A DNA stretch of 55,518 nt from assembly GCA_024277915.1 (NCBI GenBank), contig JAJRUG010000029.1:1-55518 (forward strand). The letters are read 5' to 3'. Shown in pieces: positions 7,773 through 15,790 of the stretch. Source of the stretch: Gammaproteobacteria bacterium. GTDB lineage: Bacteria > Pseudomonadota > Gammaproteobacteria > Steroidobacterales > GCA-2729495. Both the position numbers and the translations under genes were made by a program. Every line of letters begins with the position of its first letter. The stretch's first letter is position 1. Below the pieces are notes generated by a model, which had not been told where the DNA came from, made no database searches, and was given only the letters and a program-made list of their open reading frames with translations.

Positions 7773-8463
7773 GAGACTGCTCCTCAATGTTAACGGCTGC
7801 GTGTTGCCGGGAGTCCGCAGTATCGATACTCCTGAAAATGTCACCATATAATCTGTAGAACACCCGTGCGGCGTGAATGATTACGGCTTGATCGGCAGGA
7901 TCGTCAATACGATTCATCAAGCCTTCAAAAAACTGAATATGCTCCTGGTCAAGTGTGCCGTGTGAAAACAAATAGCTAAAGGCTTCATCAGGCAAGCCCA
8001 ACTCCTGCTGAATCCCTGCTGCCGCCGAGTTTGCGATAGCAACGCTGGTGCCTTCCAGAACCCAGACCATGCCAAAAAGACCCAACGGGCTGATTCGATT
8101 AATGGTGTCATAGGCATAGGCCACCATCAGCTCTGTAGCCATATTGGGCTGACTGCATCTGGCTGCTTCTTTGTCATATCCACAGGCAGCAATATCATTC
8201 AAAATCCACTGTTCGTGCCCGATTTCCTCTTCAATGTATTCTGCAAGCGCGAGCTGCAGCCATTCCTTTTCAACGGGTACTCGCGACCCGGCCGCCATCA
8301 GCAACGGTGTTGTATGTTTGACATGGTGGTAGGCCTGATGCAAAAAGCCGACATAAATCGAAATATCGACCTGCCCTTCAAGGGCTCGTTGAATCAAAGG
8401 TATGGATAACAAGGATTTTCTTTCAGATTCGGTCGCACTCTGCAACTCGTCAAAAAACTTCAT
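7762..8463 (-). CDS. Heme-oxygenase-like diiron oxidase (TenA/HDO family)
   Basis: A 233-residue, all-helical protein of the iron-containing redox enzyme group within the heme-oxygenase-like/TenA superfamily. Candidate iron ligands are in place: Glu79/80, His83 and Asp90 in YIEEEIGHEQWILND, Glu137 in WVLEGTS, and His168, Asp172 and His175 in SHGTLDQEH. Known members include UndA (fatty acid to terminal alkene), BesC and SznF, all of which activate oxygen with a labile diiron centre. The thiaminase active-site cysteine pattern of TenA is not seen. An AAGGAAA-like ribosome site precedes ATG 8463. Placement between an acyl-adenylate ligase and an SDR points to oxidation of an acyl substrate. Family is well supported; the substrate is unknown. 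Confidence 0.85.
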   Translation of the reverse strand: MKFFDELQSATESERKSLLSIPLIQRALEGQVDISIYVGFLHQAYHHVKHTTPLLMAAGSRVPVEKEWLQLALAEYIEEEIGHEQWILNDIAACGYDKEAARCSQPNMATELMVAYAYDTINRISPLGLFGMVWVLEGTSVAIANSAAAGIQQELGLPDEAFSYLFSHGTLDQEHIQFFEGLMNRIDDPADQAVIIHAARVFYRLYGDIFRSIDTADSRQHAAVNIEEQSHAA

Positions 8464-8484
8464 GGCAATTTCCTGCTATAGATT

Positions 8485-9960
8485 TCAAGAGTAAAGGGAT
8501 TCGATAACATGTGAATAGCGCTTTTCAATCAGTGCCCGGCACGGTCGCCCGTTGCTCGTCATCAAACCGGTTATCGAAGATAATGGCTGTACCAGGCGAT
8601 GCCATCGATGGATGCGGGCATAATCCGGCAAGGTTTGGTTGGTGTTATCGACAGACGCCTGGATTTCCGCATCTGACAGGTCGGGACTGCCTGGTGCAAT
8701 CAATGCGGTGCACCAGGGCCGCGCATCTCCAAACACCACAGCCTGCGACAAACGATAGTCGCTCATCAGCCGGCTTTCTATCCATTCCGGACTGATATTG
8801 CGCCCAAAATTTGAAATAAGGACATTCTTGCGACGGCCGCTAATGTACAGGTTACCCTGATCATCAAAATGACCCAGATCGCCGGTGTGAACAACATCCC
8901 GATACCAGCTATCGGGATCATCGAGATAACCCAGAAAGGTGTTGCCGTGAATCAAAACCTCTCCATGCTCCAGGCTTACGCCAACATGCGGCAATGGCTT
9001 ACCCACACTACCTGGCTCGGCACTGCCGGGCGTATTCAGACAGGCCACTGATCCTGTTTCTGACAAACCGTAGCCCTCATAAACAGGCAAACCACAAGCG
9101 CGAGCCTTATGAATCATTTCTGGTGCAACCCTGCCGCCCCCGACAGCAACAAACCTGACAGAGTCCGGAGTTCGCCAACCTTCACCCAGAGCTGCGACCA
9201 GTGCCACCAGCATCTGGGGAATCAGGATAAAGCTGGTGGGCTGGTGCAGCTCGATTACCTGCAACATTTTAAGAATCTCCAGACCGGAGCTGCCGGAAAA
9301 TCCGGTCTCGTGCGACGGCGGAATAACCACTGTACCGCCGCTCAACATTGGGTAATACACACCTCCGATATTCTCAAGGAGTGTACTCAAGGGCAGCAAA
9401 CAAAGATGACGGACACTTGTAACTGGTGAAACGCTGACCAATGAACGCGCCACTTCAAATTGCTGATCACTCGACAGACACACGCCTCGTGGCTCGCCGG
9501 TGGAACCTGAAGTAAAGGTTATTTTCTGGGTATCATCCGGGGTCAGCGACGCAGGATGTGCAACGATCTGATGCAAGCTCAGGCCGGGCATATCATCTAT
9601 GCCAACACTAATCGGCCGGGTTTCTGCAATCTGCCCCAAGCGCCCAGGATCATCCGTGAGTATGGCTACGGCACCGGCCCGGTTGATCGACGATTGTAGT
9701 TGACTATCAGAAAAGTAATGCGGAAGAATCAGCTCACAGACACCTGCCAGCTGACAGGCCAGATCGGCAACAACCCAGTCCGGGGAGTTCTGTGCCACCA
9801 CTGCAAGCCGGTCAATACCTGATGCCCGTAAAAATGATGCAAATACTTCAACCGATTGCACCAGGTTCGCAGCAGTAACTGTACGACCACCCGTTTCAAT
9901 CAGCGGATCATCCGGGCAAGCACAAGCTCGTGCTCGCAAGCCGGGCCAAAGAGTTTTCAT
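8485..9960 (-). CDS. AMP-binding acyl-adenylate ligase
   Basis: A 491-residue member of the ANL superfamily. Motifs in order are the phosphate loop KITFTSGSTGEPRG (about 147-159), YEGYGLSETG (294-303), TGD (359-361) and GRRKNVLISNFGRNISPEWIE (hinge, about 375-395). The final motif reads TSNGRPCR (468-475), so the position of the catalytic lysine (usually NGK) is Arg472. Such ligases activate a carboxylate as acyl-AMP and pass it to CoA or a carrier protein; loss of the lysine would weaken adenylation while sparing thioesterification. No carrier protein gene is nearby. ATGA overlap with the upstream gene indicates coupled translation. The substrate is probably a fatty acid, by context only. 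Confidence 0.88.
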   Translation of the reverse strand: MKTLWPGLRARACACPDDPLIETGGRTVTAANLVQSVEVFASFLRASGIDRLAVVAQNSPDWVVADLACQLAGVCELILPHYFSDSQLQSSINRAGAVAILTDDPGRLGQIAETRPISVGIDDMPGLSLHQIVAHPASLTPDDTQKITFTSGSTGEPRGVCLSSDQQFEVARSLVSVSPVTSVRHLCLLPLSTLLENIGGVYYPMLSGGTVVIPPSHETGFSGSSGLEILKMLQVIELHQPTSFILIPQMLVALVAALGEGWRTPDSVRFVAVGGGRVAPEMIHKARACGLPVYEGYGLSETGSVACLNTPGSAEPGSVGKPLPHVGVSLEHGEVLIHGNTFLGYLDDPDSWYRDVVHTGDLGHFDDQGNLYISGRRKNVLISNFGRNISPEWIESRLMSDYRLSQAVVFGDARPWCTALIAPGSPDLSDAEIQASVDNTNQTLPDYARIHRWHRLVQPLSSITGLMTSNGRPCRALIEKRYSHVIESLYS

Positions 9961-10682
9961 CGGTCATTCGCGGGGCGAAGGCCCCGTGCCAGCTCGGAAA
10001 CAACCTTGCCAAACAATCCCATTGCTGCATCTGCCAGCAAAGACTCACGAAGTCGGGCAACGGTGGCCTCAACATCCACGGCCAGCACAACAGGCTCGGA
10101 GTCATAGTAGCGACCCCACAAACTGACATCATTTCCCAATCGAGCGGGATCCGACCTGGCCAGCAAATGACACACAAAGTTCATCTTGCGAATAATGCGG
10201 GCAACCCTGTTCGTGGCAGAAAAAACAGCCCATCGAATACCCGCCTTTTGTGCAACGGCAACAAGAATTGTGAAAAACAGCTGGCTGGCGCCACGATGGG
10301 TCGCAACCAGGTTCCCTACTTCGATGATATCCCGGCGAGCTACCGGAATATCGGAATATGTCGCAAGCCCTGCCTCGATTGGCTGATCCAGATAGCCCTC
10401 TACAAACAATGGAGCATCTGCCGCGGAACGCAGCCCTGCAACCGCACTGTATCGCCCATTGCACCGCATGCTCAGCAGTTTGGGCATATAGCCCGTAATT
10501 TGAGCCTGGTAAATCTCATCAAACCGTGTGGTGATATAGGCTTCCAGTTCTCGTCGTTCAGGTGATGCAACACCATGCAGCGAAAATATCGGTTTCGGTC
10601 TGACAAGACGTTGCAGTGCCCTGTGGGCCACATCCATACGCCCTGCGCCGGGAATCCCTGCAATTGGCTGAGCTAAATCCAT
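9957..10682 (-). CDS. Thermostable-hemolysin family protein (GNAT/AHL-synthase-like fold)
   Basis: A 241-residue protein resembling the thermostable hemolysin family first named in Vibrio, whose fold belongs to the acyltransferase clan together with autoinducer synthases. Supporting segments are RRELEAYITTRFDEIYQAQI near residue 45, the FVEGYLDQPIE region, and IIEVGNLVATHRGASQLFF at about 140-158, resembling the acyl-CoA-binding strand and helix of GNAT proteins. There is no signal peptide. It is the first gene of the ten-gene operon, with AAGGAG 10 bases before ATG 10682. The family name reflects an old hemolysis assay; an acyl-transfer role with the neighbouring ligase is more likely here, but is inference. 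Confidence 0.78.
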   Translation of the reverse strand: MDLAQPIAGIPGAGRMDVAHRALQRLVRPKPIFSLHGVASPERRELEAYITTRFDEIYQAQITGYMPKLLSMRCNGRYSAVAGLRSAADAPLFVEGYLDQPIEAGLATYSDIPVARRDIIEVGNLVATHRGASQLFFTILVAVAQKAGIRWAVFSATNRVARIIRKMNFVCHLLARSDPARLGNDVSLWGRYYDSEPVVLAVDVEATVARLRESLLADAAMGLFGKVVSELARGLRPANDR

Positions 10683-10724
10683 TTTCCGCGATCTCCTTGA
10701 GGCTCACTGGCCTGTTTGAGATGC

Positions 10725-10757
10725 AATATAGCCAGCCAACCTTAAGAGACCCTTAAG
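10725..10757 (-). promoter_or_regulatory. PmrA/QseB-type box and -10 element of the ten-gene operon
   Basis: Two CTTAAG half-sites (10741-10746 and 10752-10757) separated by 5 bases form the exact CTTAAG-N5-CTTAAG arrangement bound by PmrA-type regulators. On the minus strand, 10 bases further on, lies TATATT (10730-10725), so the box covers the poor -35 region, as at activator-dependent promoters. The predicted transcript starts near 10718, with AAGGAG at 10698-10693 and the ATG at 10682. The operon encodes its own PmrA/QseB-like regulator. The half-sites are palindromic, so the site could also influence the divergent acyltransferase gene. Confidence 0.75.
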
Positions 10758-10827
10758 CCATCCAGGTAAAAGCGGATATGCGTCACATTTTGCGATGCTC
10801 GCCGGGTATCCCGCTAACACGAATTAA

Positions 10828-10851
10828 CGGCAGCTATATCCCCCGCTGCCG
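10828..10851 (+). promoter_or_regulatory. Leader hairpin upstream of the acyltransferase gene
   Basis: CGGCAGC (10828-10834) can pair with GCTGCCG (10845-10851) around a 10-base loop, about 80 bases before the ATG at 10929. There is no following T-run, so it is not a standard terminator. It may be a leader structure or chance. Confidence 0.35.
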
Positions 10852-10928
10852 ATTCCTGTGCTGTCGATCTGGCTTGCGAGCCCTGAAGCCGGGTGGCAGC
10901 GCAAACCGATTTCCCCGACAATAGGTAA

Positions 10929-11864
10929 ATGACCTCAGCAACCAAAGCATCGGATTTACCACTACTAACACCCCTGCTGGCTCCTAAACACTGGCCCAGC
11001 TGGCTGCTGATAGCCGCTATGTGGCTATTCTCACATCTACCATTTTCCTGGGGAATGGCTCTGAGCCGCAGATTGAAGCCGCTGGTCAAGGTATTAATGA
11101 AATCTCGTATAGCGATTGCCGAACGCAACATCCGTGCCTGCTTTCCGTCGTTGAATGATGCAGAAGTCGCCGACATGCTGGAAAAGAATTTCACCGGGTT
11201 AGCCTCGATGGTGGGAGAAACTGCGTATGCATGGTGGGGGAGTAAAGCCTTTTTTGAGCGGCTGGGCACAATCAGTGGCCTGGAGCATATTCAAGCAGCC
11301 AAAACCGCCGGCCATGGGGTGATACTGATCACGATACATACGACCTGCATGGAGTTTGGCGCCCATATTCTGGGTAATCAATTACCTCTTACTGCTCTCT
11401 ACCGACCATACAGCAACCTGGTACTGGAGTGGGTTTCACAAAAACTCAGGCAAAAGGGACAGGGGATAGTAATCGGCAAGCGCAATATTCGCATGGCGGT
11501 CAGAGCACTTCGTTCCAATGGTGTGCTTTGGTACACCGCCGATCTGGATGTAAAAACCAGGAAAAGCCTGTTTATACCTTTTTTCGGCGTACTGGCTTCA
11601 ACTTTGGAGGCACCGGTGCAACTGGCCAGGACTACCAATGCGGTAGTCATTCCGATGGTGCCAATCCGTGAACCGGGCAATCGCTATCGAGTCAAAATTC
11701 TGCCTCCACTGGAAAATTTTCCATCCGATGATATTGAGGCAGACCTGACAAGAATTAATGCGGCAAGTGAGCAGCTGGCCCTGATGGCGCCGGATCAATA
11801 CTGGTGGGTACACAGGCGATTCAAGAGTCGGCCACCCGGTGAGCCGCCCTTCTATTCCAGTTGA
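10929..11864 (+). CDS. Lipid A biosynthesis lauroyl/myristoyl-type acyltransferase (LpxL/HtrB family)
   Basis: A 311-residue inner-membrane protein of the LpxL/LpxM family, which adds secondary acyl chains to lipid A from acyl-carrier protein on the cytoplasmic face. It has an N-terminal membrane helix at about 25-50, the catalytic H-x4-E motif as HTTCME at about residue 137, ALYRPYSN in the substrate region, and the typical C-terminal YWWVHRRFKSRP. It is transcribed divergently from the ten-gene operon, with 246 bases between the starts. It may be a paralogue of the housekeeping enzyme, used for remodelling under the same signals as the phosphoethanolamine transferase; that is inference. A decayed gene follows 2 bases after the stop. 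Confidence 0.9.
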   Translation: MTSATKASDLPLLTPLLAPKHWPSWLLIAAMWLFSHLPFSWGMALSRRLKPLVKVLMKSRIAIAERNIRACFPSLNDAEVADMLEKNFTGLASMVGETAYAWWGSKAFFERLGTISGLEHIQAAKTAGHGVILITIHTTCMEFGAHILGNQLPLTALYRPYSNLVLEWVSQKLRQKGQGIVIGKRNIRMAVRALRSNGVLWYTADLDVKTRKSLFIPFFGVLASTLEAPVQLARTTNAVVIPMVPIREPGNRYRVKILPPLENFPSDDIEADLTRINAASEQLALMAPDQYWWVHRRFKSRPPGEPPFYSS

Positions 11865-11865
11865 T

Positions 11866-12269
11866 ATGAGATTGAATACATTCCCGTTCACGATTGTCGT
11901 TGCAGCACTGCTGGTTACGAGCTGCACCGGTCAGCTGACACAACTGGAAGAAGACCGGGATCAACTGGCAACTAATGGCAGCATTATTGCCGTGGACCGG
12001 GAACCGCACAAACACTGGTAGTGGTAAATTTCCACGGTGTGAATTTTTCCTTCGGCGTCACCGATTTTCAGAAACAGATTGATCAGATCACCAGGGTTCT
12101 TGCAATACACGAGGGGCCAGTGATTGTATCCGGTGACTTTAATACCTGGCGAAAAACGAGATTGGAAATCATTGAATCATTCGCCATCGATATAGGCCTT
12201 GGCCCTTTATCATTTGAACAGGACAATCGTTTGAAGATTTTCGGAAACCGGGTGTACCTTCATCCGTAA
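11866..12269 (+). pseudogene. Decayed YafD-like endonuclease/exonuclease/phosphatase gene
   Basis: The 5' part (11866-12021) encodes a lipoprotein-like signal (VTSC) and stops early. From about 11991 a different frame continues as TLVVVNFHGVNFSFG, HEGPVIVSGDFNTW (the GDFN motif of the EEP fold) and FEQDNRLKIFGN, as in YafD-type proteins, then ends at 12269 where YafD would have LDFVFYRG and the SDH motif. The central third with the catalytic Glu is missing, there is a frame change, and the C-terminus is lost. The gene is therefore a deletion remnant. It directly follows the LpxL-like gene. Confidence 0.75.
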
Positions 12270-12487
12270 TGGCAAGGAACATTCTGCCGAGGGTGCGGAA
12301 AGCCATTTGCGCTTGAAGTACCGGAAAGGAAAAAGTACGCAAATACCGCCGAGCAGTTTATCGAACGCCTGGCGAGCAAGAGCTCGTGGAGCGGAGATAT
12401 CTATTATATTCGCTGCGGTGACACGGATCAGCAACCGTCAGGCGACTGGCTTTCAGCTCGGCTGACTGAATACAGAAAATCTGATTA
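12270..12487 (+). pseudogene. C-terminal remnant of an unidentified gene with a zinc-ribbon-like start
   Basis: Directly after, and in frame with, the stop of the YafD-like remnant lies an open stretch without its own start. It reads CRGCGKPFALEVPER near its beginning, then TAEQFIERL, SGDIYYIRCGDTD and DWLSARLTEYRKSD before the stop at 12487. The C-x2-C pair and the regular amphipathic composition suggest a real protein end rather than random sequence. I do not recognise the family. Together with the upstream remnant it marks a deletion scar. It ends 4 bases before the convergent CoxE-like gene. Confidence 0.45.
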
Positions 12488-12491
12488 GCGT

Positions 12492-13664
12492 TTACAATGT
12501 CTGCATCCCTCGTTCAAGCCCGCTGACGGTCAGTGGATACATTCTTTCTCCCATCAGCTCCGAAATCATGCGAACAGATGGCGTGTATTCCCAGCGATGC
12601 TCAGGCTCCGGGTTCAGCCAGATAGCCTTGGGGTAAGTACCCAGCAGCCGCTTCATCCACTCTGCTCCGCTTTCGTCATTCCAGTGTTCAACGCTGCCTC
12701 CCGGGTAAATCACCTCATAGGGGCTCATTGTCGCGTCCCCAACGAAAATCAGCTTGTAATCCGAAGCATAAGTATGGATCACATCCATTACCGGGGTTCG
12801 TTCCGCATGGCGGCGGAAATTGTCACGCCACACACCTTCATAAACACAGTTGTGAAAATAGAAATGTTCAAGATGCTTGAACTCGCTACTTGCTGCAGAG
12901 AATAACTCTTCACATAGTCGAACATGGTCATCCATTGACCCGCCTATATCGAGAAACAGCAGCACTTTGGTCGCATTGTGACGCTCCGGCACCATCCGGA
13001 TATCCAGATAGCCGCCGTTGCGTGCCGTCGAATGGATTGTATCGGGCAGATCGAGTTCCTCGGCAGCGCCCTCACGCGCGAAGCGTCGCAGTCGTCTCAA
13101 GGCAATTTTAAGATTGCGCGTGCCCAGCTCCACTGAAGCGTCGAGATTCCGGTATTCGCGCTTGTCCCAGACTTTGACCGCACGGCGACGCCGCGACCTG
13201 TCCTGCCCGATGCGAATACCCTCTGGATTATAGCCATAGGCGCCAAATGGTGAGGTGCCGCCAGTGCCTATCCACTTGCTACCGCCTTCGTGGCGCTCGG
13301 ACTGCTCCCTGAGACGCTGCTCCAGTGTCTCCATCAACTTGTCCCAGCCACCAAGCGCTTCAATGGCAGCCTTTTCCTCGTCGCTCAGTCCCAGTTCAAA
13401 CTGGCGACGCAACCAGTCTTCAGGAATATCTGCTCCGTCCTGACCGTATAACTGCTCGATTCCCTTGAAGTATTCAGAGAAGATGCGATCAAAAAGATCG
13501 TAGTGTGATTCATCTTTGACCAGGCAGGCTCTGGCCAGAAAGTAGAACTGCTGTACATCGAAAACGGCAAGCCCCTGCCCCAATGCCTCAAGCAGGGTCA
13601 GAAACTCGGTCAGTGAAACTTTGAGACCACGTTGGCGCAGCAGGAAAAAGAAACTAACGAGCAT
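12492..13664 (-). CDS. CoxE-like von Willebrand factor A domain protein
   Basis: A 390-residue protein of the CoxE-like group: an N-terminal helical part (RQRGLKVSLTEFLTLLEAL), a basic, Gly-rich linker around residues 125-170, and a VWA domain with FLDIGGSM near residue 240. The metal-binding site reads D-x-G-x-S where D-x-S-x-S is usual, and FVGDATMSP near residue 315 supplies the later Thr/Asp region. It overlaps the MoxR ATPase gene by 11 bases, a classic pair in which the ATPase and VWA protein act together as a chaperone for metal insertion or complex assembly. The client is unknown; no cox genes are in the window. Confidence 0.87.
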   Translation of the reverse strand: MLVSFFFLLRQRGLKVSLTEFLTLLEALGQGLAVFDVQQFYFLARACLVKDESHYDLFDRIFSEYFKGIEQLYGQDGADIPEDWLRRQFELGLSDEEKAAIEALGGWDKLMETLEQRLREQSERHEGGSKWIGTGGTSPFGAYGYNPEGIRIGQDRSRRRRAVKVWDKREYRNLDASVELGTRNLKIALRRLRRFAREGAAEELDLPDTIHSTARNGGYLDIRMVPERHNATKVLLFLDIGGSMDDHVRLCEELFSAASSEFKHLEHFYFHNCVYEGVWRDNFRRHAERTPVMDVIHTYASDYKLIFVGDATMSPYEVIYPGGSVEHWNDESGAEWMKRLLGTYPKAIWLNPEPEHRWEYTPSVRMISELMGERMYPLTVSGLERGMQTL

Positions 13665-14514
13665 CGCGCTTGTTCAGGAAAATCAGTTTTTCAAACAGAT
13701 GCACATCCTGCTCATTTTTCAACAGGGCCCCGTGTAAAGGTGGCAACACCGTGTGCGTGTCATCGCTTGCCAATACTTCAGGCGAAACATCTTCTGCGAG
13801 CAACAGTTTGATCCAGTCGAGCAGTTCGGATGTTGAAGGCTTCTTTTTCAGACCTGGTACATCGCGCAATTTGAAAAAGACGTTCAAGGCCTCATGCAAC
13901 AGGTCTTTTTTCAGACCCGGATAGTGAACATCGACAATCTCCGCCATGGTCTCCATATCTGGGAAGCGAATATAATGAAAAAAACAACGGCGCAAGAACG
14001 CATCCGGCAATTCTTTCTCATTATTGCTGGTAATGACGATAATCGGCCGGAACTTCGCACGTATGGTCTGACGTGTCTCGTACACAAAAAACTCCATGCG
14101 ATCGAGCTCGCGCAGCAGATCATTTGGAAACTCGATGTCGGCCTTGTCGATTTCATCAATCAGCAGGACGGTTTGTGTTTCCTCCTCAAACGCCTCCCAT
14201 AAAGGACCTCTGACAATATAATTGCTGATGTCATGAACCTTTTCGTCACCAAGCTGCGAATCACGGAGTCTCGCGACAGCATCATATTCATACAAACCCT
14301 GCTGGGCACGAGTGGTCGATTTCACATGCCACTGCAACAACGGCATACCCATGCTCCGGGCAATCTCCTCAGCAAGCTGTGTCTTGCCGGTACCCGGCTC
14401 ACCCTTGATCAGTACCGGCCGGCCCAGCGTCACCGCTGCGTTGACTGCGGTGGTCAGGTCTTCTGTGGCGACGTAACTGTCGGTTCCTGTAAAACGCTGG
14501 TTTGTCATGTGCAT
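13654..14514 (-). CDS. MoxR-family AAA+ ATPase
   Basis: A 286-residue AAA+ protein with Walker A GEPGTGKT (about 38-45), Walker B LLIDEID (about 107-113), sensor 1 ITSNNEKELPDAFLRRC (Asn plus arginine fingers) and the MoxR-type insertions. Two close ATGs exist (14514 and 14508); neither has a strong ribosome site, so the start is uncertain by two codons. With the overlapping CoxE-like VWA gene it forms a MoxR-VWA chaperone module. It is divergent from the aminotransferase gene, with 80 bases between the starts. Confidence 0.9.
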   Translation of the reverse strand: MHMTNQRFTGTDSYVATEDLTTAVNAAVTLGRPVLIKGEPGTGKTQLAEEIARSMGMPLLQWHVKSTTRAQQGLYEYDAVARLRDSQLGDEKVHDISNYIVRGPLWEAFEEETQTVLLIDEIDKADIEFPNDLLRELDRMEFFVYETRQTIRAKFRPIIVITSNNEKELPDAFLRRCFFHYIRFPDMETMAEIVDVHYPGLKKDLLHEALNVFFKLRDVPGLKKKPSTSELLDWIKLLLAEDVSPEVLASDDTHTVLPPLHGALLKNEQDVHLFEKLIFLNKRDAR

Positions 14515-14594
14515 GCCATATCATTGAAAATCGTATTCTACCTGCAATACTGCTTTTTGTTTATGATACGAGCGCCTGAATACAGAGGATCAAC

Positions 14595-15785
14595 ATGAGC
14601 ACACAATCTTTCCACCCCCCGCAACGAACCCTGATGGGCCCCGGACCGTCTGACGTCAGTCCTCGCGTCCTTGAGGCGATGAGCAGGCCAACCATTGGTC
14701 ACCTGGATCCCGTATTCGTCACCATGATGGATGAGCTGAAGGATCTGCTGAGATATGCCTTCCAGACCAGTAACGAGTTGACCATGCCGGTTTCCGCACC
14801 AGGCTCGGCCGGTATGGAAACCTGCTTTGCCAATCTTCTTGAACCGGGTGACACGGTGATTGTTTGCCAGAACGGCGTATTCGGCGGACGGATGAAAGAA
14901 AACGTCGAACGGTGCGGTGCGACAGCGGTCATGGTCGAGGATGACTGGGGTCGAACTATTGATCCGGACAAAGTCGAAGATACACTCAAAGCAAACCCGA
15001 ATGCCAAAATACTCGCCTTTGTCCATGCCGAAACATCCACCGGTGTCCAGTCAGATGCGAGCTCACTGTGTGCCCTGGCGCACCAGCATGATTGCCTGAC
15101 AATTGTTGACTGTGTGACATCGCTGGGTGGCACACCAGTGCAGGTTGATGAATGGCAGGCCGATGCTGTTTACTCTGGTACCCAGAAATGCCTGTCCTGC
15201 GTGCCAGGTCTCTCACCGATCACTTTTAGCGATCGCGCGATGGAGAGTATTCAAAATCGAAAGACACGCGTCCAAAGCTGGTTCATGGATCTCAACCTGG
15301 TACTCGGGTACTGGGGTGGCGGAGGCAAGCGAGCCTATCACCACACGGCGCCTGTCAATAGCCTGTACGCCCTGCATGAAGCACTGGTGATATTGAAAGA
15401 AGAAGGTCTGGAAAACGCCTGGCAGCGTCATGAACTTCATCATCAGGCACTACGGGCCGGAATCGAGGCGATGGGACTGACACTGGTGGTGCCGGAGAAT
15501 GAACGCCTCCCCCAACTCAATGCTGTTGCAATTCCTGATGGCGCTGAGGATGCGATTATAAGAGCGCAGTTATTAGCTGATTATAATCTCGAAATTGGCG
15601 CAGGACTGGGCCCGATGGCCGGTAAAATCTGGCGTGTGGGTCTGATGGGCCACGCCTGCAACAAGCGCAATGTCTTGCTATATCTCGGCGCGATGGAAGC
15701 TGTTCTGAATGGCTTGAACGCCCCGGTCAAAACGGGTGACAAAGGTGCTGCTGTCGCCGCAGCGCTCGAATCCTATTCCAACTGA
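14595..15785 (+). CDS. Class V aminotransferase, alanine-glyoxylate/serine-glyoxylate type
   Basis: A 396-residue PLP enzyme of fold type I. Signs are the N-terminal LMGPGPSDVSPRVLEAM, GSAGMETCFANLLEPGD (cofactor phosphate loop), IVDCVTSLGG (Asp binding the pyridine nitrogen) and SGTQKCLSCVPG with the Schiff-base Lys at about residue 197. The C-terminal WRVGLMGHACNKRNV is typical of alanine-glyoxylate aminotransferases. It would move an amino group from alanine or serine to glyoxylate. Another reading is a pyridoxamine-pyruvate or purine-catabolism aminotransferase of the same family. It stands alone between a divergent MoxR gene and a hairpin terminator. Confidence 0.88.
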   Translation: MSTQSFHPPQRTLMGPGPSDVSPRVLEAMSRPTIGHLDPVFVTMMDELKDLLRYAFQTSNELTMPVSAPGSAGMETCFANLLEPGDTVIVCQNGVFGGRMKENVERCGATAVMVEDDWGRTIDPDKVEDTLKANPNAKILAFVHAETSTGVQSDASSLCALAHQHDCLTIVDCVTSLGGTPVQVDEWQADAVYSGTQKCLSCVPGLSPITFSDRAMESIQNRKTRVQSWFMDLNLVLGYWGGGGKRAYHHTAPVNSLYALHEALVILKEEGLENAWQRHELHHQALRAGIEAMGLTLVVPENERLPQLNAVAIPDGAEDAIIRAQLLADYNLEIGAGLGPMAGKIWRVGLMGHACNKRNVLLYLGAMEAVLNGLNAPVKTGDKGAAVAAALESYSN

Positions 15786-15790
15786 TCATT

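Noticed and set aside
9930-10565. 211-codon plus-strand reading opposite the hemolysin-family gene
   Set aside because: Shadow of the real gene on the other strand; composition is not protein-like and no ribosome site.
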